Shown piece after piece: positions 1-12,029 of a stretch of 64,000 nt of DNA. The stretch comes from Pseudeuparius sepicola (lineage: Eukaryota > Arthropoda > Insecta > Coleoptera > Anthribidae), in the NCBI GenBank assembly GCA_963920635.1, contig OY987302.1:31037278-31101277 (forward strand), written 5' to 3'. A model generated the notes under the pieces. It did no database searches. It was not told where the DNA came from and was given only the letters and a program-made list of their open reading frames with translations. A program made the position numbers and the translations under genes. The number at the start of each line of letters is the position of its first letter. Position 1 is the stretch's first letter.

Positions 1-1337
1 ATCCACCATATGGAAGATGCTGCCCCATGGCCCAACCATATTGATTATTTATGTCAAAGTATGACAGATATTTTGAAGGCTTGCTGGAGTCATAGTTAGA
101 CATGTATTTATTGTTTGCTGAAGATCGGCGTTTTGAACACTGAGAGAGTCCCCTACGGATGCCCTTCTCCACAAACATTACCATGTCTATATTGGTAAGC
201 AATTCCAGCTCGATTCCAGTATATTTTAACATACAGTCCCACGTATATCCAGGCAACGTATAATAGTGGGCGGGGTCTAACTTGTGCGATTTCATACAAC
301 TTTTTCTGAATTGTTCAAAGACGTCTGCCAGCAGAAGTATGTCCGTCTTCATATACAATTCTGCATATTCTCCAATATTTTTACAGCTAAACTCCCTCCA
401 TACTTTCTGGGCGTGAACGTACTCTTTTTCATATATTGATCTTTCCTCCAGCTTGTTGTAAAAACTATCTTTAGGCGGTAGATGATTGTGGTTTAATTTT
501 TCCATGGAATCTACATAATCATATGGGAAAACCCCCTTTCGAGTGAGAAGATTAAACTTATCATTAGGCAGGTATGAAAAATGACTTCGAAGAATGGAAT
601 AATCGCTGAGATTTGCAGCCAAGGATTCTAAGCTTTCCGCCGTAAACCGAAAACTATCAATGAACCTGAATTTAATAGCTGTTTCCGATATGTTTTTCGT
701 GAAGGAAATATACTTTTCCTTATTAAGGGGAAGCAGCTCAACCCCCCGTCAACATCTTTGGAAATGCTCTTAATCACAAAATGAGCGTCGTATCCGCTTA
801 AATTGTGAAATACCACGGGAACCACGTGACTATCCTGATAATTTATGTTGCAGTCTTCGTGCGCTGCACCCCTAAATTTCCCAGTTAGATGGTTATGCAT
901 TCGAACTTACCATTGGCCTTTTGTAAACAGTATACGTTTATGGATACATTATTCTGCTTCTCGAATCTAGGGACTTGTCTCAGTGTCATTGGAAAATGAA
1001 TTCCTTTTAGATTCAAGACGGCTGAGAGGTGGGGATACTTTGTCGCCCTTTGAGGGTTTTTATGGGTTTGGTGCAGAGCCGACACCACCGCCCACGCAAA
1101 GCACATTTCGTCATCGTTCTTAACGTTGATGCATGCTTTCTTTCTTTTAATTGGTGTAGGCAGTTCAATATATGATGAGGGTGTAAACTTGTTAATATTT
1201 ACTTGCAAATTTATGATGGCTGTGAGGTGACCCCCACTCTCACCGTCTTCCATTTCATCCAAATCTCGAAGAATGGGTTCTTGCACGTTTTTCAAAAACC
1301 ACTGAGGTATTTTGCTCGTCGGCTGCAAACATAACAT
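1..1337 (-). pseudogene. Polinton-type DNA polymerase B, partial and broken
   Basis: Minus-strand remnant of a protein-primed family B DNA polymerase from a Polinton other than the complete one downstream. The N-terminal part (885-1337) contains the conserved stretch KKACINVKNDDEMCFAWA. The piece 628-900 has the [13 protein letters not shown] (HNH-like) and [12 protein letters not shown] (Exo II-like) segments. The stretch below about 520 reads on through DILLLAD and the YTLPGYTWDCML region to the window edge, where the gene is cut off before the polymerase motifs. Between the N-terminal piece and the HNH-like piece a block that includes the Exo I region of intact copies is missing, so there is an internal deletion near 890 plus frameshifts. 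Identification is strong from side-by-side similarity with the second polB at 46868-51329. Confidence 0.85.
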
Positions 1338-4300
1338 CGAAACGTTCTCTTATTCATCATCTTATTCATCTGTACATTGAAGATTTCACTCTCCCTCCCT
1401 GGATTTTTGGTCGAAAATAAAAATTTGAAAGTGAAAATATACTAAAGGCAAAATACAACAAGGTCATTTTTATTAGTATTGTCTGTTTTCATTTAACCCA
1501 CAGAATGTATTAAATTAATTAATACTGCATTCATACAGGTCAGGTAGCAAGTTGTCGATCTCCCAAAATTATCAACACTTATACCGTCTTTCGCGATTTG
1601 TGCGAAAACGGCTAATCCAAATGCCATACTGTTTGATATGGTTGTAAAGTATTTTTTAAGAGCTTTCCAATGACGTATCACACATAGGGGGTTGCTACTT
1701 GAGATTATAAAGTTGGGGAAGGTGGGGGTATGGGGGTTGGAGGGGATGAGTCGCCGAATATATTATTTTGGTTCCCCTTTGTATCCTCAAACGGTTTTTA
1801 ATTTTTTTAAATATCTCTTTTATTTTCTGAGGTAAGTTTTCAAATTGTCACACCGTACAACATTGATTTATTGATTGAATATAAATTGGAAAATTGTTAT
1901 GTAATAATGTGTAATATAGATACATTTCTTGAAAAATATACTTATTATTGTCAAGTAACTAACTACCGATATGGTTTGGGGGTTCAAGCCCCTACAAGAT
2001 TTTGTAATTTCTTATACCTCTTTAAATCTTTCTGTGCTTTATATTTCTAAAAATTTTTGGCCTACGACGCATTTTAGAAATACCAAACACCTCTGCTTTA
2101 TTTTGTATAGCCGGTTTAAAAAGCAACGATTTTTATGGGCTCACACTAAAACAAATTTTGAAATTTCTATTGGTCACAGTTGTTCTATAAAAGAAGACTG
2201 AGTAAGACTTTCTTGGATACAAATGTTATGAGTCATAGTGAACAAAAAAAAATCCCAACTAAAAAGTTCTGCGTAAAAGTAAAAAATTTACAGGAAAGAT
2301 AATGCGCTTTTTAAAGTTAGCACCCGGTGGTATTCAAGCTAAAACCGGCGCTGATGAGTCACATTGTAGCTTACATCTTTTGTTCACATCACGAATTAAA
2401 GTGTCGTTTATACCCAACTATTCATTTAATTAATTTGTCAATCGGCTGTTTATGTAATGTACTTGTAATTGTATTTTTAATTATTAAAGGTAAAAATACT
2501 ATTTGGAAAACTTCAGCAAAGCGCAGTACTCTAGAACATGTTGCTGTAAGAAAGACGTCAGAAAGTTGCAATAAACTTGTTTCCTTCTACCAAATTTTCC
2601 AAACAGCGGTGTTAGAAAGGACCACGACTAATAAATATGTATACATATAAGCGTTGTTGTTCTATTAATTGTTTCCAGAGCCAATAATTTGAAAATAAAA
2701 TTTGAATTTCCGAATGAGTGCCTAACATAAAAATATGTCATTATGTAGAGCCGAATATTACCGAAAGCAAAGTGAAAAGTGTTAAATAATCCTGATCTAC
2801 AATAATCCATTAGTTGATGGTTGATTATGTTTTGTAGTTTGGGGAGATTTTAACTTTTTAGGTTAAATTTTTCCAAAAATTGTAAACATTGCTCATTTTT
2901 TACTTTTCAAATTAAATTACAAATGGATATGATTGCGCCAACCGCGCCGAAATCTTAATTACCTGGTGAAGTTGAATTTGCATAAAAAATAACCTTTTAT
3001 TGCCTCTGAACAATAACTATTTAACAAATTCCTTAGAATCGTTTTTTCTTCATTTCCTTGGTGACGAACCTGGTAATTAAGGCTCCATAATAACTTTCTT
3101 TATTTTTGTAACTATGTATAAGTTCAATCTGCAAAACAAATATTTATGCAAAGGATGACAACATTTCTATAAAAAACTAATATGTATTACATCATCCTCT
3201 CGGATCCAGGTGGTGCTTAATCGAACAAAAATCTTGTTGCTGTTGTTACTATTATTATTGCATTAACTCACAAAACATGTTTTAAACATAATGCGGTTAT
3301 TTTTTCAGAAACTTTGCAAACAAATCACTCATAAACGTTGTAAATATAAAACCATTATAATAAACAATCGATTTACTAAAAAATAAACAGAAGAAAGCTA
3401 GGTTAGGATTTCCTCATTCCATAAAATGAAAAAGTATGAGGCACCGCGATGATTGATTTGTAGCTAACTTAACCTCTGACCAGGAAAGCTTGATTTACAT
3501 GCGATCAAAAATTCGATCGGATTGATTTACATAGCACAAACACATTACGACGTAATTTTCGGGAAAAACCGATATATTTTGTAAACGATGAAAAAATAAT
3601 TTTCTAGTAAATAAAACATTTTAATTTTGTTTTGATTGCTTTACACTAATCTGAACCGCAAAAGTAAACAAATAATGCCAACTTTGAAAAACCGTCAACT
3701 TCTCTATTAGCGTTATAATAATTATTAATAGAAATAATAGAACTTATTTAAATTGATCGGTTAAAAAATACAATGCAGTGATAAATACCACCTCACCTTG
3801 ATAGACCCTTTAGAGGGTATATGGCGTCAGGGGAACTATGCCATTAGAGCACCCACTTAGAGAAAAATTTAAGCATCAAAATGAGGTAAGTTTAATACTT
3901 CTGGTTGTCAGATTATTTATAGAAATACAAAAATTTGCAAATTATATAACATTTTATACAAAATAACATATTTTTTATAAGAACCTAACCTCAAAGAACA
4001 GCAAGGTTAAGTATCCAAGGACCAACAGGGCTTTACCTATTAATACTGTGCTTGGACACAAGATTTATAAAAAGCTCAGATATTACTGCGAGCTAGAGAG
4101 GACCCTCAATGCAACAAACGGGCGTCAACTAATCAGCGGATCTGGGGGAAGGACGTTGTGTGAACCCAACCCCCGTTGTAGAGAGGTATTATAAAGTTCA
4201 CCGGCTTTCCCGAAGGCGATTGGCTGAGACATTAGAAGACGTCGCTTGTTTTTTGTGACAACATCAGTAATGTCCTAGGAAACTACCCCAAAAAAAAAAC

Positions 4301-5600
4301 ATGCGTCTAAGGAGCGTATTAAATGTTCCCCAACCCATTCGACAGATTGCTGATATCTTGACATTGAGGAATCTAATCTTAGCTCTGAGGAAAATCATAT
4401 CTTTTTAATAAAAATACAGAGCGAATTTGAATAACATCTTTAAAAATTTCATAATAATAATACACAAATTTCATAATAATAATACACAAAACTAAGCCTA
4501 TATCAAAATCAATAATGTACAAGAAAAAGCGGTACATTAAATTACGTGTTTCCTAAACAATGCTACAGACTATGTTGACTGTAGTAAAAATATTAATATT
4601 GTGTGCCGATGAGTTCAGTTTTCTAAAGGTTTTAGTAATGCTAGCGAAAAAACGTATATATGATATGATGTGTGTTTTATGGAAACCAAATGTCGATAAG
4701 GCGGTCCTTTTATAACAATCATATGTAACAAATTCATCTACATGCCCCGAAAAATTGAAAACATTGTATATATATCCCATCCCTGATTGACAGTTACCCA
4801 CTTTATACATAGGTATTAATAAAGTCGACAGCCCAATATCAAACAAAGGTATTTAGGAAACCAGTACTAAAAAATAATACTCAAAATAAAATTGAACAAA
4901 TCAAAACAGATCATACTTGAAATAGAAAATACGTATGCCTTAAACACGAAAATATAGAATTATTAGTTGATATACCCTCTTAGAGACACCGATCCCCTTG
5001 TCCTGTTTTATCTGATTCATTAAAAATTATTCCTACTGATATAAAAGGGTTTTTCATGTTCAGTACAATACAACAAATTGTATTTGTGACATCTGTTTGA
5101 TGCTTGTTTGTTGTAAAGTACCATTATGAATGGTAAATATTAGCACCAAGGGTTCAATATTCAAACATTTCTATGTGAAATTGAATATATAACTTGCATG
5201 TGTGTTTTATTGGTTGGAAAAGTTGTGTCTGGTTCCATGAACCAAGCACAACTTTTCCACCCACCCAACATCAAATGTATTCCAAGGAATAAATTCGCGG
5301 ACGCATGGGAAAAAGGTCATAAGTACCAAAACTCACTTTTTTAGAAAAACGAGTTTAAAGTTTTGTGTACTCTGTAAAATCAGCAAGCACAATATTTTTT
5401 ACCAAACATATTGCGTTCTAGGGCACTTGTCATACTTTTTTAAGTAGTCTGTCCAAACAAATTTGAAAATTGCAGACATTTGAAAAAACCGAAAAATATG
5501 ACTTATGCGTTTCAAAATAAAACAAAAATATTCACTTAAATCTTGTTACACAGAGAAAAAACACAACTAAGGTGAACAGTTTTTATTAAACAAGTATTAA
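1338..5600. other. AT-rich DNA without a recognisable gene
   Basis: No open frame here shows a recognisable protein family; the longest are 60-110 codons of low-complexity translation. A 22-bp direct repeat of the type TTTCATAATAATAATACACA occurs twice around 4447-4490. Nothing else can be supported. Confidence 0.6.
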
Positions 5601-5770
5601 GTACAGGGTGTCAGTTAACGTGGTAAACCCGATTTTCTCCTAATTTTGAAGATAAATTTATGGTTCAAAACTAAACTTGTGTAGAATTTTCTGAGGAATT
5701 CGTACACAACGTTAAACTTAATATGCAGGGTGGTATTAAAAAGTTATTTAAAAAATACCCTTTCCAAAAA
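5601..5770 (+). repeat. Inverted repeat, left copy (pairs with 8905-9081)
   Basis: Begins GTACAGGGTGTCAGTTAACG and matches, in reverse complement and with roughly one difference in five bases, the segment ending at 9081. Both copies carry a second internal CAGGGTG-like motif about 130 bp in. This fits either terminal inverted repeats of a 3.5-kb element that has lost its coding capacity or two MITE copies in opposite orientation. No transposase is visible between them. Confidence 0.6.
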
Positions 5771-8700
5771 CTTATGAAGTTGGATTTAAATACGGAATAT
5801 TAGCAATGAGTATACAGTATACAGTATACAATGAGTATACAGGGAGACTTTCGGATTGGCCCGGGTCCGTAATGTCCCGGTGGCCGGCTGCGTTCCATCA
5901 GTCATTTTTCCAGCATGGATGGCCAGTGCAAATTTATTTATGGTCCACCATAGGAGTACCAATAGAGGTTGAATGTTATATTTATACTGGACCATTAAAG
6001 GTCTTTTATACTTCAAACATTGTTGGTCATTTAATTTGTACACATCAAATGGCCAACAAAGAAATATTTTGGGGTTTCCGACTTACCTATACAGTGATTT
6101 TTAAATCAAAGGCAAATAATAATAAACAATAAATATATTTAAAACAAACAAAATTGAAAAATTGTAAAAAAAACTTAAAATAAATCACTATACAAATTAA
6201 AAACAAGAATAAAACACCAGATGTTTACCTGAAAAGAGAAAGAACCCAAATTATTGAAATTATCAAATACCTACATGAATTTTTTATTTTAACTAGAATT
6301 TTTTCCGGAGGGTGCTCTTCGATGGGCAATAAATGGTTACATGGTGTTTTGCCTACCAATTTTAGCATTGCTAAGTACATGTAAAGATGTACGTGTGCTG
6401 ACTACTCTAAGCCGGGTTGTAAAGTTGGTGTGCTGGTACTTAGTCCGCCACTGTCTCGCTTACGTGCCTCGCTCACGTACCGGAGTGCATGTAACAGAAA
6501 ATACAACGAACAGTCTCCGAAAACACTGCAGTCGAAAAATCGATGCTTTTACAAGGTTCGTGTTACCTAATTTACTTAACAATAGCTATATAAAAGAAAT
6601 TATGAAGCAATCTGTATAGATTCGTGACTTAAAGTTTACTTATACTTGACGTTATAATCTCAAGATAAATTACGAGACGTAACTTTGATTTAATGACCCC
6701 TGACTATAAAATAAATTAAAAATTGATAACCAAAATGACCAATTATCTTGACTAAACCTGTCTTATAAATTTACTGTACAATATTTACAAAATAAAAGGT
6801 AACATTAATAAAATATAAATAGTTTGGCGACTCCCCCAGTCGATACCGAAACACAAGATGAAAAATATAACAGCCCGAAAGCTAGATAACAAAAGAAAAA
6901 GAAAACGTGGAAGAGTCCACGTCAGTCTCGGGCAACTTAAGGGTTCGTTTCGCTACGTTTGTGCTAATAAACAAAAATATGCAACCAATTTATGACCACA
7001 ACCTACTGCATGTAACCCACAGAGAAAAGAGGCAACAGGTCTAGGTGAGAGTAGCTCAAGAAGTCGTCAAAGTGACGTTATTAATAAAAAATTATTAAAA
7101 ATTGAGCGGCTACTCACCCAGACTGTGCTACCAGGGGTCCTCTCCGTGGTTCCACCTGCAGCAGATCGCCGTCGAAACCCGAAAAATGCGTGAAATCGTC
7201 ACTCCACACCTCAATACACGTGGTCTCAGCACATGTAATAAAAAACAGAAAAAACCCAAATTAGCACCGCGAAAATATATGCACACCACACACAAAACCA
7301 CTTAAGCCGTCCGTAAGGCTGAAAGTTAGGTTTTGAAAAGAGTTTTCACACGGAAATCTTCTAGACAGAAAATCAAAACCGAACTTTCACCTGACGTGAG
7401 ATCACCACGAGTCGTCGCTAGGGAAGTGGGGACGATTCTCCTCGCCGGTTCTTTTTATAAACTTTTTTGAAATATGGACGACGGATGACTTCCGTTTCCT
7501 TTCCAGAACGAATTGGAAGGTTTGGGGAGTCAAATCCATAAAAAAAAACAATAGGAAGTCGCCATTTAGGACGACGATGGCAGGCCAGGGTGTAAACTGT
7601 CAATTCTGTCAAACTTTTATCACTGATATTAGACTAGTAGAAAGGTCGGAAACAAAGAGTCACGTTAGTACACGGAACAACCGTGGCGCGCGAGTCAATC
7701 GTAAACTGAATAAAGTGAATATTATCTCTATAATTAAAGTCAGAGAGTGATTACAACAATGTAATTGTTTTAGTAATACATACCTTCAATCGACTAATAA
7801 AATTTAAACATTTTTGCAACCGCACATACCCTTTAATAAACAATTTGTTTGGTAACAACAAAGTAGGCAACTTGTTATGCATCCGCTTGTATAGGTGGTA
7901 GCAGATAGCAGGGCAACATTTTTTAAAATCGGTAGGTGTATACGGGGTGTGATGAATTAATAAGAATTAAATAATACATTTAAACGCTGTAACGAAAATT
8001 TGATAAAATTTTCGTGACAGCATAGCTCGCAGGTTCGTACATTAAATTTCCTTATCTTGCACCTATTTACCATAACACAATGCACTAATCCATAATCCAA
8101 ATCTAAAGTCGCTTCCTCACATCATGCAGATATAGGACGGCTTATATTTTGATGCACTATGGACCGAACGAACTCGGCGTGCACGCACAGACGGCAACAC
8201 ACCACCACAATATGGCGCCAGCGACGCCGGCCTCACGGCAGTAAAAATGATGCAACGGGCACAGTGACACAGCGCAAGCGCAGTAAACTTATCAGGTTTT
8301 GCCATTTATGGTAATTTAAATAAAAAGTACAGGTAATAAAATGGACTTTTGCCTATAGCGGACCACAAGTGGCACATCATTCATATCTTTGCACATCCCT
8401 TGTTGAAGGTTGCATGGCAAAGAACCATTATTGGCCCATTGGTGTTTTCTTCTCGTATTTACATCGGTAGTATTCCAACACTTTAGCTGAAATGGGCCAT
8501 TGAAGGCTAACCAATCCCATCACAAATCCATCAATTACAGCAATGGCCCATTAAAAATCCAGAAGTTGAGTGTTTGTTGGGCACTTAGCTAGATTTTTAA
8601 GACACACTGTATATTTTGGGTTTTTTTGTTCCTTTTATTCTCCCAATTCCAACCATATATTATAGTTTTCGGTAGTTATCTCTAAAAATAACCAAGCAGC

Positions 8701-8904
8701 TAATTTTTGTTTTTTGATAAATTTCGTCAAATATGATAAATTCACAACTTTGTATGGAATGCTAAAAATATATTGTTAGTGGTTACTATATAAAACTATA
8801 TATCGTTGCAATTGGGAGAAGAAAGGGAACCTAAAAAACTCAAAGTGTACAGATCACTTCCGCTCAAACCGGAAGTCATAAATGAAAACCGACACTTCAC
8901 TTCA
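5771..8904. other. Interval between the inverted repeats, no recognisable gene
   Basis: Contains short frames only (up to 108 codons at 5806-6132) with no recognisable domains. Base composition varies: 7380-7620 and 8110-8300 are more GC-rich than the surroundings. I see no transposase, RNA gene or tandem array. Confidence 0.5.
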
Positions 8905-9081
8905 CATTTTTTTTAAAAATGAATGTTTTTAGGAACTTTTTAACAACACCCTGTAGATTAAGTTTGACTTCATATTTTAATTTCTCGGAAAAGTCTACAC
9001 AAGTTTGGTTTTGAACCATCAATATATCTTTAAAATTAGCGAGAAAATCGCGTTTATCATGTTAACTGGGACACCCTGTAC
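8905..9081 (-). repeat. Inverted repeat, right copy (pairs with 5601-5770)
   Basis: Ends in GGGACACCCTGTAC, the reverse complement of the left copy start. It shares the internal motif, including the stretch GGTTCAAAAC near its middle. Confidence 0.6.
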
Positions 9082-9534
9082 GTTATTTAACACTATTATA
9101 GAGCATCTGCTTCGTCACTTGAGCGACCGCTATTGTGATAGGTATCAGCCATGTCAGAGCCAACTTTTAAATACGCGTTTATGTAAAATATTCCAAGTCA
9201 GACTTAGAACCGTGAGCACCAATAAAAATATAAACACTTTATAGACCGATTAGTTCTATGTATGACATAGAACATTTTACCCATACATAACAAATATTCA
9301 GCTGCTCTTTATGTGAATATGTCAGACATAATTCATTTTTCCCATGCTTATCAGCTAAAATTTAACTTAAATCTTTACACACAACAGAATAGTTTCGATA
9401 ATATGTAGTATACGTTGTAAACCGTTTTTCTCATGCTAGGAATTGACTTATGGGAAGCTACGGTTGACTTAACCTCATTTTGACTAAAAAATGACTTATG
9501 ACCTTTTACCCATGCGCCCGCGAATTGATAAACC

Positions 9535-9960
9535 GTTAACTTATCTTTTAAATCATATTTCTGAAATAATTATTATATCACTTGAATACTCACCAAATCA
9601 CGTTGTCATACCATTTTCAACATCCTATTAGGTCAGTCTTTTTACTAAATAATTTCTAGCACTTTTTACTGTTGCGACTTAACACTCTCCTTCTAACGCA
9701 AAGGAAGAAAACCATCTAGCATCCAGGAAAATAAAAACATCCTGGAATTTTAAAAAATGTTGTGAAATGTGAACAACACATGGTACCATGAAAATTCTTT
9801 ACCTCAGAAACGAACTATTGCATCAGATTTTCTTCTTCAAAATATCAGACATCTTTGTTCCACGAAAGTTGTTAAAAATCATTATTTTACGTTCCAGGGC
9901 GTTCTTGTCGTGACGTCTTGATATTTACTGCCACGACGCCCGCCGCGACTCCTCTGGCAG
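9535..9960. repeat. Direct duplication, copy 1
   Basis: A segment of about 420 bp that recurs at 10160-10590 in the same orientation. Shared landmarks include ATTATTATATCACTT, GAAGAAAACCAT, CATGAAAATTCTTTACCTCA and a tail rich in CGACGCCCG. Divergence is visible throughout, so the duplication is old. Confidence 0.75.
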
Positions 9961-10159
9961 GAAATAGTCTGCCGCTCCTTTAGATCTGGGGACCCAGTAG
10001 TGAAAAATAATAAAACACACATGCAAGTCATATCTTCAATTTAAAATATAAGTAATAGTTCAGCAACTTAACTGTCCAGTGATTTACAACCATTACAGCC
10101 TCAAGGATGCTCTACAGAACCGCGACGTAAGCAGTTTTTAATAACCATGACAGTCCCCT

Positions 10160-10590
10160 TCCATGAACCATATATAGATCTTTTAAATTATATTTCTGAA
10201 ACAATTATTATATCACTTAAATACTCACCAAATCTTGTTATCATACTACGTCAACAACCTAGTAGGTATGTATTTTTACCAAATAATTTCTAACTGTTTT
10301 TTACTATGGCGAATTAACGCTCTGCTTCCAACACAATGGAAGAAAACCATGTAGCTTTCTGGAAAATAAAAACGTCCTGGAATTTTAAAAAATGTTCTGA
10401 AATATGAACCATATGCCATGAAAATTCTTTACCTCAGAAATGAACTATTGCATCAGATTTTCTACTTCAAAAATATCAGGCATCTGTGTTCCACGAAATT
10501 TGCTACAAATTATTATTTTGCGTTCGAGAGCGTTCCTGTCTTGATATTTATCACCACGACGCCCGTTGCGACGCCCGCTGCGACGCCCGC
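10160..10590. repeat. Direct duplication, copy 2
   Basis: Second copy of the block at 9535-9960. It contains the start of a 114-codon frame (10418-10762), but the equivalent frame is not kept open in copy 1, so I do not treat that frame as a gene. Confidence 0.75.
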
Positions 10591-12029
10591 TGTGTCTTTA
10601 CATTTAGCACTTCTTACGTTAGCTGGTACGGTTACAACTGAAATAATGCAGTGTTGGCTTGTATATTATACATCAATGCGTATTTCACTAAGTGAAAGTG
10701 AAAGTCCACGAATTACTATACGTTGGGAAGCCGAGGTCCGGGAACTGCACATTGAAGTTTAAGTAGAGAACGGATATACGAGGTTAACAAGCAATCGATT
10801 TTTCTCGCGGTGATCTTAAAATGTGTAGGAAGGACCGTTTTATTTTCCTTCTTGTATTGGCTGTATTATTCTAATATTTTTGAATTAGTCCAAACAAATT
10901 TAAACATCACTGATGTTTCACTGATCTAATCGTATTTTCCCCGCTTTATCCAACTGTTTATCTACACATTTTCTCTGTTGTTTTTACAGTTTTGTGGGCT
11001 AAATTATTAGAACCCTTTTATTTGGATCATATACCAAACAAACCTAAATTTGTGTTAATATTATCACCCAAAAATTATATATTTTATTTTATTTAAGATA
11101 AATATATTTCAAGATTATCTTAAATTATTAACAGCATATCATAATTTTCCAATTACATATCAATTACCCGATTTCTTATTTTCACTATCCCTTTAAGGAT
11201 CCAGAGACGCAGCCTGACAGGCCCCCATTAACGCTACCTGACAGATCCCCTCTTAGGATGCTAGCGCCTGCGCAAATGTCTGGAGATTTTCCAAGATTTT
11301 TTCCAAATAGCATTTTTAGTCAACAAATTCGTTCTGAATATGTTCGATCTCGTCCTATTTGCCCATTAAGGTTTCCGAAAGGTGAAATAGATACCTATTT
11401 ATTCTGAACTAAAATTACAGAAATAGAAACACCACATCCTACAAACTGATAACTGTCGAAGCGTGTGTTCCTGCTGCATTGAAATAAAACATGCTAAGCC
11501 ATCTTATTCAAGGTGCAAGCGCCCGTGCGCCCGACGGATGACGTCACCGAGATGATACACTTTCCCCCAATAACCACACCCGACGCGGATGGCGGGAACC
11601 GCACCATGACTGGGTCTGATTCGAACATCTTCGGATGGGTCGGATATCTTCGAACACTCTCGGACCATCTCACGACCTGATTGGTTGTGACGTCACAAGG
11701 AAGCGGACATCTTCGAGTCTGATTGGGTAGGGGGGGAGGGGGAAGGGGTTGGGGCGCCATCGTCCCGCCAGCTGGTTCGAACTGCGAATGACCCTGAAGT
11801 GCAGAATGAAGCTTCATAAGAAATAACATGGGAATTTGTGCTAGAACCGACATAGCTTATCTACTATCGGGTAATATTGCGGGTCTAACGGTGATTGGGT
11901 CAGTTTCCAGTTGTCGGGCCTTGCAGTTCTGCACGATCTTTTCCCCCAACACTTCTGCTGAGATGAACGGTCGCTTGCTAGTGCTCTTTAATATCGGGGA
12001 CTCAGTCGGGGGTCCAGAAATAATAATAA
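10591..12029. other. Unassigned, GC-richer block upstream of the Dong-like element
   Basis: 11490-12000 is much more GC-rich than its flanks. On the minus strand part of it (about 11870-11990) reads in a way that could be the region between gag zinc knuckles and protease of a gypsy element (RPFISAEVLGE). That would make it the continuation of the gag at 15233-16456 beyond the Dong-like insertion. This is a weak reading; the rest of the interval shows nothing recognisable. Confidence 0.3.

Noticed and set aside
11494..11853. 119-codon Pro-rich minus-strand frame
   Set aside because: GC-rich noncoding look, no motif; at most the decayed edge of a gypsy element.
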